NCBI GenBank assembly: GCA_020629135.1
Contig: JAHDDX010000028.1
Coordinates: 1 to 32,370 of the forward strand
DNA from: Hellea sp.
GTDB lineage: Bacteria > Pseudomonadota > Alphaproteobacteria > Caulobacterales > Maricaulaceae
Direction of reading: 5' to 3'
DNA length: 32,370 nucleotides
Shown here: one piece after another, positions 12,643 to 23,692 of the stretch
Layout: every line of letters begins with the position of its first letter
Numbering within the stretch: position 1 is the first letter of the stretch
Translations under genes and position numbers: made by a program
The notes under the pieces: generated by a model
Database searches by the model: none
What the model saw: the letters and a program-made list of their open reading frames with translations, nothing else
What the model was told of the DNA's origin: nothing

Positions 12643-14067
12643 TTAAGCCGCCTCCAAACCATCGGCAAGCTCCGCTGCCCAAAAAGTTATATCACCGGCA
12701 CCTAAGCAAACCACCAAATCACCAGGACTGAGATTAGGTTTAAGGGTTTGCGCTAAAGTCTCTTTGGTAATGGTTACCGCATTACGGTGTCCATGGGCGA
12801 TCAATCCGTCGGCCAATGCCGAGCCGTTTATGCCCTCAATTGCAGCTTCGCCAGCCGCATAAACATCCGCAACATAAACATGATCTGCATCGTTAAAGCA
12901 TTGGCAAAACCCATCAAACAGGTCGGATAAGCGTGAGTATCTGTGTGGCTGAACTACGGCATGAACTTTGCCCTGACTGACCTGTCGCGCGGCCTGCAAA
13001 ACTGATGCGATTTCGACCGGGTGATGTCCGTAATCATCAATGATCGTTACACCATTCCAGTCGCCCACATGCGTAAAGCGACGTTTGACACCACCAAAAC
13101 TGTCGAGCCCGGCTCGTACGTCGCTTTCAGACAACCCAAGCTTACGGGATACAGCGATTGCAGAGAGGACGTTCTGGACGTTGTGACGTCCAGCCATAGG
13201 CAGGAAAAGTTTTTCCCAGCGTTCTTCTTCGCCTTCAATGGAGCGAAAAATCACATCAAAACGAGACCCATTGGTCTCAAGCTCGATATTCTCAGCGCGG
13301 ACATCTGCTTGCGGATTAAACCCGTAAGTAATCACCCGACGGTCAGTAATGCGACTAACCAAAGCCTGCACTTCTGGGTGGTCAATACATAAAACACCAA
13401 ACCCGTAAAAAGGCAGGTTTTCGACAAAGGTATCAAAGGCCGCGCGCAAGACATCAAACGAACCGTAATGTTCCATATGTTCGGGATCGATATTCGTCAC
13501 GACGGCCACGGTCGGAAACAGTTTTAAGAAAGAGCCATCCGACTCGTCAGCCTCTACGACCATCCAGTCACCCAGGCCCAGCTTAGCGTTTGACCCATAG
13601 GCATTGATGATACCGCCATTGATAACCGTTGGATCGAGATTACCCCCCTCAAGCAATGCTGCGATCATGGTCGTCGTTGTCGTCTTGCCGTGGGTGCCGC
13701 CGACTGCAATTGCCCATTTCAGGCGCATAAGTTCAGCGAGCATTTCCGCACGACGCACAACCGGGATTGACCGGGCCCGGGCCTCGACCAGTTCCGGGTT
13801 ATCGGGTTTAATTGCCGACGACATGACGATGGCACCAGCACCGTGTACCTGCTCGCCTATTTGACCGATAAAGATTGTCGCGCCGAGTTTGCGCAAGCGT
13901 TTAACATTCACGTTTTCACGCAGATCTGAACCTTGCACTTCATATCCCAGATTAAGCAAAACCTCGGCAATGCCGCTCATACCAATCCCACCGATACCGA
14001 CGAAATGGATCGGGCCAGTATCAAACGGTACATTCGTCGCCATTTTCTGGGCGTCTGCTTTGGTCAT
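12643..14067 (-). CDS. murC: UDP-N-acetylmuramate--L-alanine ligase MurC
   Basis: Adds L-Ala to UDP-MurNAc, the first stem-peptide step. The 474-residue product has the N-terminal Rossmann motif [15 protein letters not shown] at 21-35 and the ATP loop GTHGKTT at 124-130. The central DEADES-type region [11 protein letters not shown] and the C-terminal [10 protein letters not shown] motif are also present. The open frame extends 40 codons further upstream inside murG, but that extension has no family similarity. The ATG at 14067 lies 19 bases after the murG stop with an AAAGG site, so I prefer it. The G-C-B order is conserved in alphaproteobacteria. Confidence 0.97.
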   Translation of the reverse strand: MTKADAQKMATNVPFDTGPIHFVGIGGIGMSGIAEVLLNLGYEVQGSDLRENVNVKRLRKLGATIFIGQIGEQVHGAGAIVMSSAIKPDNPELVEARARSIPVVRRAEMLAELMRLKWAIAVGGTHGKTTTTTMIAALLEGGNLDPTVINGGIINAYGSNAKLGLGDWMVVEADESDGSFLKLFPTVAVVTNIDPEHMEHYGSFDVLRAAFDTFVENLPFYGFGVLCIDHPEVQALVSRITDRRVITYGFNPQADVRAENIELETNGSRFDVIFRSIEGEEERWEKLFLPMAGRHNVQNVLSAIAVSRKLGLSESDVRAGLDSFGGVKRRFTHVGDWNGVTIIDDYGHHPVEIASVLQAARQVSQGKVHAVVQPHRYSRLSDLFDGFCQCFNDADHVYVADVYAAGEAAIEGINGSALADGLIAHGHRNAVTITKETLAQTLKPNLSPGDLVVCLGAGDITFWAAELADGLEAA

Positions 14068-14086
14068 GGTTCGCCTTTCAACGGGC

Positions 14087-15160
14087 TTAAAGGAAGGATT
14101 TGACCAGATCGGCCAGATCTTGGGTGGCCGCGGGTCTTGCCGCAGTTCGTGCGGCATTCGCTGCATCTTTAAGCCAGATCGAATCATTTAAACGCCTTTC
14201 CAAACTAGTTTTCAACGCGTCTGGCGTAAACTCGGATTCAGGCAAAATATCGGCGGCATTTAGTCCATTTAACGCTATTGCATTGGCGGTCTGGTGATCA
14301 TCCATGGCAATGGCGAGCGGGACAAATATCGCCGGCTTCCCCATCAAGGCGATTTCGGATACACTTGAGGCACCAGCCCGGGCAATAACAAGATGTGCTT
14401 TGGCCAGATGGTCTTGAATATCTGTGAAGAACGGCTCGCATATGGCCGAGACCCCGGCCTCCATATAAATCAGCCGCGCGTCCTCAAGGTTTTCCTGGCG
14501 GGTTTGCTGAACAACTGACAATCGCGTCCGAAGCTCAGCGTCCAATTCTGCGATTGCGCGTGGAACCACTTCGCTAATGATACGCGCCCCCAGGCTTCCG
14601 CCAATGATCAACAAATTGATTGTTTTGCGAGGGGGCGAATAGGATTTAGGCACGGCCGCATGAAGCTGAGCGCGAAGCGGATTGCCAACGACCACGTGAT
14701 TGGCACCTTGCGGCAGTCGGTCCAACCGCTCAAACCCGGAGGCAACGGCTTTGGCCTTAGCTGCAAATACACGGTTCACGCGCCCAAGGACGGCGTTTTG
14801 TTCGTGGATTACTGTCGGCACACCTATCATCTGAGCGGCCCGCATGGCTGGAAATGCCGGGTATCCGCCAAAGCCAACAACAATATCAGGTTTCCAGTTG
14901 CGAAGAAATTTTTTGGCAGTTTTAATTCCGCGTGTCAGCCGCAACGCTCCGCCCAGCGCCTGTATGGGCCGGCGCGGCGAAATTGAGGCAGCTTCGACTT
15001 CAATACGCGGATCAGCCGGTATCTTACCCGCATGTTTCAGCCCCCGCGCATCGGTCATAAGAGCGATGTCCCACCCTTCAGATTTTAGGCGTTCGGCCAG
15101 GGCTTGAGCGGGAAACATATGTCCACCGGTGCCGCCAGCAGCAAGTAAAAGTTTGGGCAT
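14087..15160 (-). CDS. murG: UDP-N-acetylglucosamine transferase MurG
   Basis: Peripheral membrane GT-B glycosyltransferase that converts lipid I to lipid II. The 357 residues start with the lipid-contacting glycine loop GGTGGH (9-14). A second G loop ([12 protein letters not shown]) and the UDP-GlcNAc site ([20 protein letters not shown] followed by a conserved VPL) are present, as is the membrane-facing [15 protein letters not shown] segment. The start shares one base with the ftsW stop (TAATG), a classical re-initiation junction. Confidence 0.98.
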   Translation of the reverse strand: MPKLLLAAGGTGGHMFPAQALAERLKSEGWDIALMTDARGLKHAGKIPADPRIEVEAASISPRRPIQALGGALRLTRGIKTAKKFLRNWKPDIVVGFGGYPAFPAMRAAQMIGVPTVIHEQNAVLGRVNRVFAAKAKAVASGFERLDRLPQGANHVVVGNPLRAQLHAAVPKSYSPPRKTINLLIIGGSLGARIISEVVPRAIAELDAELRTRLSVVQQTRQENLEDARLIYMEAGVSAICEPFFTDIQDHLAKAHLVIARAGASSVSEIALMGKPAIFVPLAIAMDDHQTANAIALNGLNAADILPESEFTPDALKTSLERRLNDSIWLKDAANAARTAARPAATQDLADLVKSFL

Positions 15161-16302
15161 TAATCGTTATATCCGTATAGGCCGGGTCGTCTTCGGGTAA
15201 AGGCCAATATCAGACCCGCTGTAAAACACAACGCCAGAAGTGATGAACCTCCATAAGATATAAATGGCAAGGTCATCCCCTTGGGCGGAGCCATATTCAA
15301 ATTTACATAGAGATTGATCACCGCTTGTAAACCGATCATCGTTGCCAGACCCGCAACGGCGAGCTGGCAGAAATAATCGTTAAGGCGCAAGGCCGCCCGA
15401 AAACACCGAATAACAAACCCAGCCAGCAAAATGATTAAAAACATCGAGATTAGAAATCCGAATTCTTCGACGGTCACCGCAAAAATGAAATCGGTGTGCC
15501 CATCCGGCAGGCTGTATTTGATAGCCCCCTCGCCGGGCCCCCGTCCAAAAAAGCCTCCATTGCTGATTGCTTCAAGGGCTTTATCGGTTTGATAATTATC
15601 TTCTCCGCCAGGACTCAAAAAACGATCCACCCGCGTCTGAACATGCGGCAAGGTAAAATAGGCCCCAACGGCCCCAATCGCCGTCGTACCGAGAAGGAAT
15701 AACATCCATCCCAATGAAAGGCCTGCGAAGAAAAACACGGCCGCGAAACAAAGGGTCAGAAGAAATGACTGCCCGAAATCCGGTTGCCGGATTAAGAGGG
15801 TTACAATTACCAGATAAAAGGCAAATACGAGCCCGACCGCCGGAAAGGTGGGGTCTTTTTTACGCACCGCAAACATCCAGGCTGCAAATACAATAAATGC
15901 GGGTTTAATAAACTCAGCAGGCTGCAATCCAAATGAACCAATTCGGATCCAACGCTGAGCCCCTTTGACCTCATAGCCCAAAAACATAACGGCGATCAGC
16001 ATGACAATCATACCCAGCAAAGCGATTACGCCGACCCGGCGGGCATTTAAAATTGAGAAAAACGATAAAATGATAGCCCCTACCAATCCCGCGCCCGCAA
16101 ACACGATATGGCGATATAAAAAGTAAAATGGATTATCGATCTGCAGTCGTGCCGCCGCAGCCGGGGATGCCGCCATAGACAAAATAATACCGGTCCCAAT
16201 TAGGCAAACCAAGAATGCCAAGGTAATATGATCGACACTGCGCCACCATTCAAAAAACGGAGATCGATGGGTGCGACCGGGTGATATGGCCCCGGTGATC
16301 AA
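15160..16302 (-). CDS. ftsW: Septal peptidoglycan glycosyltransferase FtsW (SEDS)
   Basis: SEDS-family polytopic membrane glycosyltransferase that works with FtsI at the septum. The 380 residues show about ten hydrophobic segments and the signature RWIRIGSFGLQPAEFIKPA near the middle. The end ILAFTRRRPGL is typical. No ATG is available at the N-terminus. I accept a TTG start that overlaps the murD stop as TTGA and has a GAGGA site eight bases upstream, because the segment it includes (FFEWWRSVDHI) matches the cytoplasmic N-terminus of alphaproteobacterial FtsW. Confidence 0.95.
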   Translation of the reverse strand: MITGAISPGRTHRSPFFEWWRSVDHITLAFLVCLIGTGIILSMAASPAAAARLQIDNPFYFLYRHIVFAGAGLVGAIILSFFSILNARRVGVIALLGMIVMLIAVMFLGYEVKGAQRWIRIGSFGLQPAEFIKPAFIVFAAWMFAVRKKDPTFPAVGLVFAFYLVIVTLLIRQPDFGQSFLLTLCFAAVFFFAGLSLGWMLFLLGTTAIGAVGAYFTLPHVQTRVDRFLSPGGEDNYQTDKALEAISNGGFFGRGPGEGAIKYSLPDGHTDFIFAVTVEEFGFLISMFLIILLAGFVIRCFRAALRLNDYFCQLAVAGLATMIGLQAVINLYVNLNMAPPKGMTLPFISYGGSSLLALCFTAGLILAFTRRRPGLYGYND

Positions 16303-17744
16303 GCGGCTGTTCCTCGTGAGGCGTATTCAGCCTTTTCACGCTCAAACAAATCAACCAGATTTTTAACCTGATCCCGAAAAGCCTCTCCGCGATGTTCAAA
16401 ACTTTTAAACTGATCAAAGCTGGCGCAGGCGGGAGACAATAAAACGATGGAGGATTTACCCGGGTGGTTTAGTGCGTCTCGTGTCGCGCAAAGTACCGCC
16501 ATTTCAAGCGTCCCGGAGACCTTATGACTGACCCCTTCTCGAGTTAAAGATTTGTGAAATTCAGGAGCCGCTTGTCCAATCAAGTAAGCTTTTCTTATTT
16601 TTGGAAACAGGTCTTTAAGCGGTGAAATACCATCTTCTTTCGCTTGCCCTCCGGCGATCCAATATATCTGGTCATAGGCATTAAGTGCCTGGTAAGCGGC
16701 ATCGGCATTGGTCGCTTTGCTGTCATTGACAAAACGGACCGGACCAACCTCCCCAACCGTTTCCATACGGTGAGCCAGCCCTGGGAAGTTTAATATCGCC
16801 TTGCTGATATCAGCATTTTCCAGTTCAAAAGCACTGACAGCCGCAAAGGCCGCAGCCGCATTTTGCCAATTGTGTTTACCTTCAAGCGCGCGCGCTTTAT
16901 TCAGATCGACGATTTCGTGGACCTTCGGTCCATTTGAACAATAAAGTTTGCCTTTGATCACGCTCGCCCCTTTGCCCAGAGACTTATACCCTGATATTGG
17001 CACAATCTTTCGACCATTGGCGGCCTTAAGCTCGGAGCAAATGCGCCGACCATCTGGCCCGTCAACCCCGATGACAACTGTATCTGCCGAGGTCTGATTT
17101 AGAAAAATCCGTCGTTTGGCGGCTTCATAGTGATCCATATCGCCATGTCGGTCGATATGATCTGGCGACAGGTTTAAAAACACAGATGCATTTGCCCGCA
17201 GGCTTTGCGTCCGTTCCAATTGGTATGATGACAACTCTAAAACGTAATAGGCGCCTGCATGGATATAATCCAAGTCCAGGACTCCACGTCCTATATTGCC
17301 GCCCATTTGCGCGTCTTTCCCACATTCCCGCAAAATATGAGTGATCAACGCCGTCGTCGTTGATTTGCCGTTTGTGCCAGTAATCGCCACAATTTTTGGT
17401 CGATTTTCTTCGGCCCGGGCGTTCACTTCGCGGGCAAATATCTCAATATCACAAATGATCGGCACATTGGCATTTTTGGCCAATTCCGCACTCCAATGCG
17501 GCTTAGGTAGTTTGTGCGGTACGCCGGGCGACAAAACGAATTCGTCTATGTTCGCCCATTTGGCTTTCTTCAAATTGACGATCGGCACGCCTTGCGCTTT
17601 CGCTGCTTTACGCGCCTCAGGATTGTCATCCCAAGCCAGGACTTTGGCCCCGCCCGCCTTGAGCGACAAAGCGGTCGAAATTCCCGTTCGCCCCATGCCA
17701 AATACGGCAATGGTCTTTCCCTTAAATGTCCGAGCTTCAATCAT
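16299..17744 (-). CDS. murD: UDP-N-acetylmuramoylalanine--D-glutamate ligase MurD
   Basis: Adds D-Glu to UDP-MurNAc-L-Ala. Of 481 residues, the N-terminal domain has the FGMGRTGISTA nucleotide motif. The ATP loop GTNGKST lies at 123-129, followed by the central LELSSYQLE and LNLSPDHIDRH motifs. The C-terminal domain includes FVNDSKATNADA and LLSPACASFDQFK. All of these are diagnostic for MurD. It begins 5 bases after the mraY stop and overlaps the ftsW start by four bases. Confidence 0.98.
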   Translation of the reverse strand: MIEARTFKGKTIAVFGMGRTGISTALSLKAGGAKVLAWDDNPEARKAAKAQGVPIVNLKKAKWANIDEFVLSPGVPHKLPKPHWSAELAKNANVPIICDIEIFAREVNARAEENRPKIVAITGTNGKSTTTALITHILRECGKDAQMGGNIGRGVLDLDYIHAGAYYVLELSSYQLERTQSLRANASVFLNLSPDHIDRHGDMDHYEAAKRRIFLNQTSADTVVIGVDGPDGRRICSELKAANGRKIVPISGYKSLGKGASVIKGKLYCSNGPKVHEIVDLNKARALEGKHNWQNAAAAFAAVSAFELENADISKAILNFPGLAHRMETVGEVGPVRFVNDSKATNADAAYQALNAYDQIYWIAGGQAKEDGISPLKDLFPKIRKAYLIGQAAPEFHKSLTREGVSHKVSGTLEMAVLCATRDALNHPGKSSIVLLSPACASFDQFKSFEHRGEAFRDQVKNLVDLFEREKAEYASRGTAA

Positions 17745-17749
17745 GGTTT

Positions 17750-18847
17750 CTACCGAAGTTTAAGCGTTGAGAGTCCGATCAAGGCCAAGACAATGGCGAT
17801 GATCCAGAACCGAATGACGATGGTGGGTTCAGCCCACCCTTTCTTTTCGAAGTGATGGTGAATGGGCGCCATTCTAAACACCCTTTTTCCGGTCAATTTA
17901 AATGACGCGACCTGTACTATGACAGATACCGCTTCGAGGACAAATAACCCCCCAATAATCGCTAAAACGATTTCGTGTTTAATGGCGACGGCGGCGCTTC
18001 CCAATGCACCTCCAAGCGCCAGGGATCCGGTATCACCCATAAATACCATGGCCGGCGGCGCATTATACCAAAGAAACCCGAGCCCAGCGCCCACAATGGC
18101 CCCCAGAAAAATTGTAACTTCGGCGCTGCCTTTCACAAAAGGCACGCCAAGATATTCTGCAAAATTATAGTTCCCGACCAGATAGGCAATAAAGGCCAGG
18201 CTCATACAAGCGATCATAACCGGTACTATCGCCAGCCCGTCCAATCCATCGGTCAAATTCACCGCATTTGACGCGCCTACGATCACGAAACAGGCAAACG
18301 GGATATAAAGCACACCGAGATTGATCCAGGCGTTTTTAAGTAGCGGTATAGCCAGTCCCGTCTTGAAACTGGCTGGCTCCGGTGCGAACGACAGGGTCAA
18401 TATATAAACGGCGACCGCCGCGATCCCAAACTCAAGCAAGAGTTTAATTTTACCGCTAAATCCCTTGGGATTCTGGCGCGAAACCTTCAGATAATCATCG
18501 TAAAATCCGATACAGCCATAGCCCACAGTCACCATGAAGACGACCCACAAAAACGGGCTTTGCAAATTGCCCCATAAAAGCGTTGAAATCACGACCGAAA
18601 GCAAAATCAGCAGCCCACCCATTGTCGGTGTACCTGCCTTTTGTATAATGTGCCCTTCGGGACCGTCTTCGCGGATCGGCTGACCTTTACCCTGCTTAGC
18701 GCGCAACATATTGATCATGCGCGGTCCAAGAATAAAGGCGATAAGAAGTGAGGTCATCAGCGCCCCACCCGTTCGGAAGGTTATGTAATTGAACAGGTTA
18801 AATAACTGAAATTCATCAGATAATGGGGCGAGCCACTCATACAACAT
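17750..18847 (-). CDS. mraY: Phospho-MurNAc-pentapeptide transferase MraY
   Basis: Integral membrane enzyme that transfers phospho-MurNAc-pentapeptide to undecaprenyl phosphate, giving lipid I. The 365 residues have about ten transmembrane segments. The catalytic aspartates D117/D118 are in GFYDDYLK, the [13 protein letters not shown] motif is at 194-206, and the [13 protein letters not shown] motif lies near the C-terminus. The start overlaps the end of murF by 11 bases. The length and all three polar signature loops are intact. Confidence 0.98.
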   Translation of the reverse strand: MLYEWLAPLSDEFQLFNLFNYITFRTGGALMTSLLIAFILGPRMINMLRAKQGKGQPIREDGPEGHIIQKAGTPTMGGLLILLSVVISTLLWGNLQSPFLWVVFMVTVGYGCIGFYDDYLKVSRQNPKGFSGKIKLLLEFGIAAVAVYILTLSFAPEPASFKTGLAIPLLKNAWINLGVLYIPFACFVIVGASNAVNLTDGLDGLAIVPVMIACMSLAFIAYLVGNYNFAEYLGVPFVKGSAEVTIFLGAIVGAGLGFLWYNAPPAMVFMGDTGSLALGGALGSAAVAIKHEIVLAIIGGLFVLEAVSVIVQVASFKLTGKRVFRMAPIHHHFEKKGWAEPTIVIRFWIIAIVLALIGLSTLKLR

Positions 18848-20225
18848 GCTCGACTCCTTTTTGTAATTTTCTAATTTCGGCGATCAGTTTTCCAAGCCCG
18901 GTTGCGTTAGACCCTTTGACTAAAATTGTATCCCCGTCTTGGATCTCGTCGCGAAGGGCAGCCAAAGCCGCTTCCCAGTCACGCGCCCACGGTCCACGCA
19001 TTTCGCGCGGCAAGGCCCCTTTAAGGGCCCGCATACATTCGCCAACAAAGATGACACGCGCAACGCCCGCTGATTGCAGCGGGTCGGCTAAGGCGGCATG
19101 CATGTCGAGCTCATCTCTGCCCAATTCAAACATATCGCCTAAAATCGCAATCTTGCGGTTGGCCGCCCGTGTTTGCAACGACGCAATGGCGGCACGCATG
19201 GATTCTGGATTGGCGTTATAACTTTCGTCGATCAAAGAAATGACTTTGCCGTCAACTCTCGCATCAATCACATCCCCCCTGCCAGGGAGCGCCCTGAAAC
19301 ACGCCAAGGCTTTAAGAGAAACCGCAGGTTCGATGCCCGCCGCCATGGCCGCAGCGACAGCGCAGGCCGCATTCGATATCCAGTGCTCACCATCAATGGG
19401 GACGGTGAGTTGATGTGTTTCTCCGGCAATTTCGAGCGATGCGTTCACCTGTCCTGCACGGGATTGCGGATCAACTATTTTAACATCCGCACCATCTACA
19501 GCGCCGAAAGAAACAATCTTTGCTTGTCTTTGCTCGGCCCGGCTTTTTAAAAATTCAAAAAAGCGGTCATCGGCATTCAAAATAGCCACACCGCCTTCAG
19601 CCAGCTCGTCAAAAATTTCTGATTTGGCGGCCGCAATAGCGTCTACATTTTCAAAATGCGCCAAATGGGCCGGCGCGATTTTGGTGATGATCGCGATATC
19701 CGGCTCAACGACGCTGGAAAGGTCGGATAATTCGCCGGCGTGGTTCATACCCAGCTCAAAAACACCAAATTCGGTCTGGGGCGGCATGGTCGCCAATGTC
19801 AAAGGAACACCCCAGTGATTATTGTAGGATTTTTGCGATTTGTGAGTAGCCCCCGCCGTCGCACAAATAGCGGCCAGGGCTTCTTTAAGGCTGGTTTTAC
19901 CGACACTTCCGGTGACGGCAATCCGTTTGGCATGACTGCGATTTCGGGCCGCCTGCGCGAGATCACGCATGGCTTGCAAACTGTCTTTGACAATTAGAGC
20001 CGGGCTCAACTCGTCATTATTTTCAGAAATAACTGCACAAGCGCCAGCTGCGCGCGCTTGAGGAATAAAATCATGTCCATCGCGCTGGTCCTTCAAGGGT
20101 ACAAATAAATCGCCCCACACCAAAGACCGGGTATCGATGGAAAGGCCTGTCGCGTTCCAGTCGCCGCGGGCTTCGCCGCCAGTCGCTTTCTCAGCTTCGT
20201 CGGATGTCCATAAAACGCTAGACAT
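18837..20225 (-). CDS. murF: UDP-MurNAc-tripeptide--D-Ala-D-Ala ligase MurF
   Basis: Adds D-Ala-D-Ala to complete the cytoplasmic pentapeptide precursor. The 462 residues contain the ATP loop GSVGKT (106-111), the [11 protein letters not shown] segment, the [10 protein letters not shown] motif and the C-terminal [10 protein letters not shown] motif that is characteristic of MurF. The start is two bases after the murE stop (20218-20220), so the two ligases are adjacent and probably co-translated. Confidence 0.98.
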   Translation of the reverse strand: MSSVLWTSDEAEKATGGEARGDWNATGLSIDTRSLVWGDLFVPLKDQRDGHDFIPQARAAGACAVISENNDELSPALIVKDSLQAMRDLAQAARNRSHAKRIAVTGSVGKTSLKEALAAICATAGATHKSQKSYNNHWGVPLTLATMPPQTEFGVFELGMNHAGELSDLSSVVEPDIAIITKIAPAHLAHFENVDAIAAAKSEIFDELAEGGVAILNADDRFFEFLKSRAEQRQAKIVSFGAVDGADVKIVDPQSRAGQVNASLEIAGETHQLTVPIDGEHWISNAACAVAAAMAAGIEPAVSLKALACFRALPGRGDVIDARVDGKVISLIDESYNANPESMRAAIASLQTRAANRKIAILGDMFELGRDELDMHAALADPLQSAGVARVIFVGECMRALKGALPREMRGPWARDWEAALAALRDEIQDGDTILVKGSNATGLGKLIAEIRKLQKGVEHVV

Positions 20226-21660
20226 GGCCCAGCTCCTTTAATGCCTTTCGGGCTTCTTCAAGATCTGAAAACGGAATAATCTCATCGCCGACAATTTGAC
20301 CTTGTTCGTGGCCCTTCCCGGCAATGACCAGGCAATCTCTCGGGCCAAGCTTTTCAATTCCGGCTCTGATGGCTTCGGCGCGGTCCCCAATTTCTTCCGC
20401 GTCAGGACAACCTTTACGAACTGCCTTTCTAATGGCGGCAGCATTTTCTGAACGCGGGTTATCATCGGTCACAATAACATGATCCGCCAACTTAGCGGCC
20501 ATGGCTCCCATTTTCGGTCGTTTGTCCGGATCTCGGTCACCGCCACAGCCAAAAACGATAATGATATCACCCATTGTATGAGGTCTTATGCTGCGAAGAA
20601 GCTTATCGAGCCCGTCTTCTGTATGGGCAAAATCGATTAAAATCGGCGCGCCGTCGCGGGTTTTACCAGCCGCTTCCAAACGTCCAGCGACTCCATGCAG
20701 GCCAGACAAGGCTTCAACAGCCGTTTCTTGTTTAACGCCGGTCACGATAGCCAGAGCCAGGGCTGCCACGGCGTTTAACACCTGAAACTCGCCGACCAGG
20801 GGTAGTTCAATTCTTTGACGCTCGCCGAAGACGACCAAATCAACAATCTGGCTTGCTGCGCGCGGCATGACCTCGTCTATACGGATATCCTCTCCGCTCC
20901 ACCCTATGCGTAATACGTCTTGTCCGCGATCCTTACAAAGCCCGGAGAGACGCTGTCCATATTCGTCATTTACATTGATGACTACTGGTGCAGCTTCAGG
21001 GGTAAGCTCTAGAAACAATCGCGCCTTGGCATTGAAGTAATCCTCCATATCCGGGTGATAATCAAAGTGATCCTGAGTTAAATTTGAAAACCCGGCTGCC
21101 GATAATTTCGTATATTCCATCCGGAATTGTTTGAGGCCGTGGCTCGAAGCCTCCATGGCCGCGTGGGTAACGCCTTCTTTGACCAATTTGGACAAAGTTT
21201 TATGCAGCGCAACAGCATCGGGCGTTGTGTGCGTTAATGGCTCATATCCTTTGGGCGATTGTATTCCCAAAGTTCCGAAACAGGCTGCATTGAGACCCGC
21301 AAAGGACCATATCTGACGCAAAAATTCGACAGTGGAGCTTTTGCCATTCGTTCCCGTCATCGCGACCAAGGTCTTGGGCTGCCCTGCGTAAAGGCGAGAG
21401 GCAAGTTCACCATAAAACAGACGAGGGTTTTCGTGTTCGACAAATGGTATATTTATTCCGTCTGGTTCGGATTCAGACATTATAGCGGCTGCGCCGTTTT
21501 CAATCGCAGCTTCTATAAATTTCCGGCCATCGGTGACAGTTCCAGGTAAAGCGGCAAATAACCCATTGGGCTTAATCGTGCGACTGTCGCAGGATAAATT
21601 ATCAATCAAGACATCCGGACCATCAAAAGAATGTGGCTTGACGAGATCAGACAACATCAT
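20218..21660 (-). CDS. murE: UDP-MurNAc-dipeptide--meso-diaminopimelate ligase MurE
   Basis: Adds the third stem residue. Of 480 residues, the ATP loop GTNGKS is at 103-108 and substrate-contact motifs HTTPDA and ASSHGL are present. The DNPRSEN motif of the C-terminal domain predicts meso-diaminopimelate rather than lysine specificity, as expected in Gram-negative bacteria. Two consecutive ATGs open the gene; the first overlaps the ftsI stop by four bases. Which is used is not decided by a clear ribosome site. The last codons lie just upstream of murF. Confidence 0.97.
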   Translation of the reverse strand: MMLSDLVKPHSFDGPDVLIDNLSCDSRTIKPNGLFAALPGTVTDGRKFIEAAIENGAAAIMSESEPDGINIPFVEHENPRLFYGELASRLYAGQPKTLVAMTGTNGKSSTVEFLRQIWSFAGLNAACFGTLGIQSPKGYEPLTHTTPDAVALHKTLSKLVKEGVTHAAMEASSHGLKQFRMEYTKLSAAGFSNLTQDHFDYHPDMEDYFNAKARLFLELTPEAAPVVINVNDEYGQRLSGLCKDRGQDVLRIGWSGEDIRIDEVMPRAASQIVDLVVFGERQRIELPLVGEFQVLNAVAALALAIVTGVKQETAVEALSGLHGVAGRLEAAGKTRDGAPILIDFAHTEDGLDKLLRSIRPHTMGDIIIVFGCGGDRDPDKRPKMGAMAAKLADHVIVTDDNPRSENAAAIRKAVRKGCPDAEEIGDRAEAIRAGIEKLGPRDCLVIAGKGHEQGQIVGDEIIPFSDLEEARKALKELGHV

Positions 21661-23339
21661 CGGAAAACCTCCTCTTCCGAGAAGGGACTGAAGGCAATTT
21701 TTTTATATTGATACGGCACGCCTAACATTGGGCCAATGCGCTCAATGACCTTGCCGGTTGTCGGCGCCGCATTCCATCCGGCCGTCGCATAACCATAAGT
21801 GCCCTGGACGGCTTTGGGTTCATCATAGGTAATAAACACCAGATAGGTCGGGTCCTTATACGGAAAGGCCGCCACAAAGGAAGAGACTAGACGACGCTCA
21901 TCATAGCCATTCCCACTGGGTTTATCTGCCGTTCCAGTTTTACCCATTATATCATACCCTTCGACCCGGGCATTTCGACCCGTCCCATTTGTCGCCACAT
22001 AGCGCATTAGATCGCGTATAGTTTGCGAAGTTTGCTCTGAAATTACACGTCGCCTTTTTGGAAGATTAACGGCGTCGCGTTTAAGAACGGTGGGGGTAAT
22101 ATATTCCCCTCCATTTAGCAGCGCGCCGATTGCCGCAGATAGGGCCAAAGGCGTGACCGAAATTCCGTGACCATAGGAGACCGTTACAAGCGTGATATCC
22201 TGCCACTCGGTTTGCACCTGAGGCCGCGCGCTTTCGCGCAGCTCGATATCAACCCTATCCATCAATCCGAGGTCTTTTAGAAACGCTCGTTGCGCATCAC
22301 CACCGGACCGCATCGCCATTAAGGCCGTTCCCCGGTTAGAACTTTCAGCTAGAATTTCCGGCATAGCCAGCGGAACGGGACTAGGATGATCATCGCGGAT
22401 GAATTTGTCGCGCACTTTAAGGGGCTTTTGCACCGGAAATGTTTCTTCCAAATTTGTCACACCTGTCTCCAAAGCCAAGGCCATTGTGATCGGTTTGAAC
22501 ACCGAACCGAGCTCATAGGTCGACATTGAGGCGTGATTATAAAGATTTTGCGGCGATGTTGTGCCCGGGGAATTAGGATCAAATCCCGGTAATGAGGCCA
22601 TAGCCAACACTTCGCCGGTTTTAATATTTAATACGACCCCGGCATTGGTATCTGCCTTGAACTTTTCCAGCCCCTCTTGAAGCTCATCCATCAAAGCATT
22701 TTGAACACGCATATCAATAGACAGGCTGACATCCGGGGCATTCGGCATAGAGAGCGCGTCGTTAAATGCACGCTCGGCCCCCGCCAAACCGTTCATATCG
22801 ACATCGGAAAATCCGACGACATGGGCCGCTAATTCGCCCCTGGGATATACACGCTGCGGCTCCTCTTGAAAAATCAAACCGGGCAAACCTAGATGAAATA
22901 CAGTTTGTTTTTGTTTGGGCGTCAATCCGCGCTTAATCAGGATCTGATCACCCTTCTTCATCACGCGATTTCGAACCACCGCCTTATCAAGACCTGGTAA
23001 TGCCCGAGACAATTCGAGCGCCGTTTCGTCCGGGTTCCAAATATATTTGGGCCTTGCATATAGCGCATAGGTCGCAAGCGTCGTCGCAAGAACCTCACCA
23101 TTGCGATCAACAATATTCGCCCGAACCGCAGGCGCATCTCCGGCCCCTATTCCAAAAGCTTTCTTTGGTGACAGCAAAGACACTTCTGCGAGACGGAGGA
23201 TGCCAAGCGCCAGCGCCAACATAAAAATCGCGACACCAATTCGAATTCGGATGCGACCTTCCTGAATGGATTTATATTCTTCATCAGCAACCCGCATTTG
23301 CGGCGCTGAAAAATGTGGATCCGACTTAAACCGGGTCAT
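21657..23339 (-). CDS. ftsI: Septal peptidoglycan transpeptidase FtsI (PBP3)
   Basis: Class B penicillin-binding protein that crosslinks septal peptidoglycan together with FtsW. The 560 residues have a short cytoplasmic tail and one membrane anchor near 32-52. A pedestal domain includes RVYPRGELAAHVVGF. In the transpeptidase domain the SxxK motif is SVFK at 279-282, SxN is SSN at 333-335 and KTG is at 467-469. It starts at an ATG sharing one base with the ftsL stop (TAATG). No active-site change is visible. Confidence 0.98.
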   Translation of the reverse strand: MTRFKSDPHFSAPQMRVADEEYKSIQEGRIRIRIGVAIFMLALALGILRLAEVSLLSPKKAFGIGAGDAPAVRANIVDRNGEVLATTLATYALYARPKYIWNPDETALELSRALPGLDKAVVRNRVMKKGDQILIKRGLTPKQKQTVFHLGLPGLIFQEEPQRVYPRGELAAHVVGFSDVDMNGLAGAERAFNDALSMPNAPDVSLSIDMRVQNALMDELQEGLEKFKADTNAGVVLNIKTGEVLAMASLPGFDPNSPGTTSPQNLYNHASMSTYELGSVFKPITMALALETGVTNLEETFPVQKPLKVRDKFIRDDHPSPVPLAMPEILAESSNRGTALMAMRSGGDAQRAFLKDLGLMDRVDIELRESARPQVQTEWQDITLVTVSYGHGISVTPLALSAAIGALLNGGEYITPTVLKRDAVNLPKRRRVISEQTSQTIRDLMRYVATNGTGRNARVEGYDIMGKTGTADKPSGNGYDERRLVSSFVAAFPYKDPTYLVFITYDEPKAVQGTYGYATAGWNAAPTTGKVIERIGPMLGVPYQYKKIAFSPFSEEEVFR

Positions 23340-23692
23340 TATTGATCCCCGCTTTTATCTTCGAGCGTCTTGTCTCGCATCGCGATATCCGCATCGATGT
23401 CCGAAACGCTTAGAAATTGATTGACCGCAAGAGGCTCAAGCCCCAACTCTTCAATAGACAAAGCCTGTAAACGGGCCGGGCTTTCTAAATGTGCGATCTC
23501 CGCGCGCAATACATCAATAGCATCTTGCTCTTGATCTATTTGATAACCAAGCCGTTGCGCCTGAGTCTGAGCGGACTGGGCTTTGGTTTTGACAAAATAC
23601 AAGGCCACGGTCAGCAAAACACCGATCAAGAACAAAATGAAGACGAGCGCGTAACGCGTTGAATTTTCTCGGGAATATAGATACCCACTCAT
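23339..23692 (-). CDS. ftsL: Cell division protein FtsL
   Basis: Small bitopic divisome protein of 117 residues that partners with FtsB and FtsQ and activates FtsWI. It has a short cytoplasmic N-terminus, a transmembrane segment near residues 16-36, then a periplasmic helical, coiled-coil-like stretch rich in Q, A, E and D. The assignment rests largely on position between rsmH and ftsI and on topology, because FtsL sequences are poorly conserved. I use the ATG at 23692, which overlaps the rsmH stop as ATGA. A GTG three codons further upstream is also open. Confidence 0.9.
   Translation of the reverse strand: MSGYLYSRENSTRYALVFILFLIGVLLTVALYFVKTKAQSAQTQAQRLGYQIDQEQDAIDVLRAEIAHLESPARLQALSIEELGLEPLAVNQFLSVSDIDADIAMRDKTLEDKSGDQ

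Noticed and set aside
14068-14187. 40-codon N-terminal extension of murC overlapping murG
   Set aside because: No MurC similarity, and it overlaps about 100 bases of murG; the ATG at 14067 has a suitable ribosome site.
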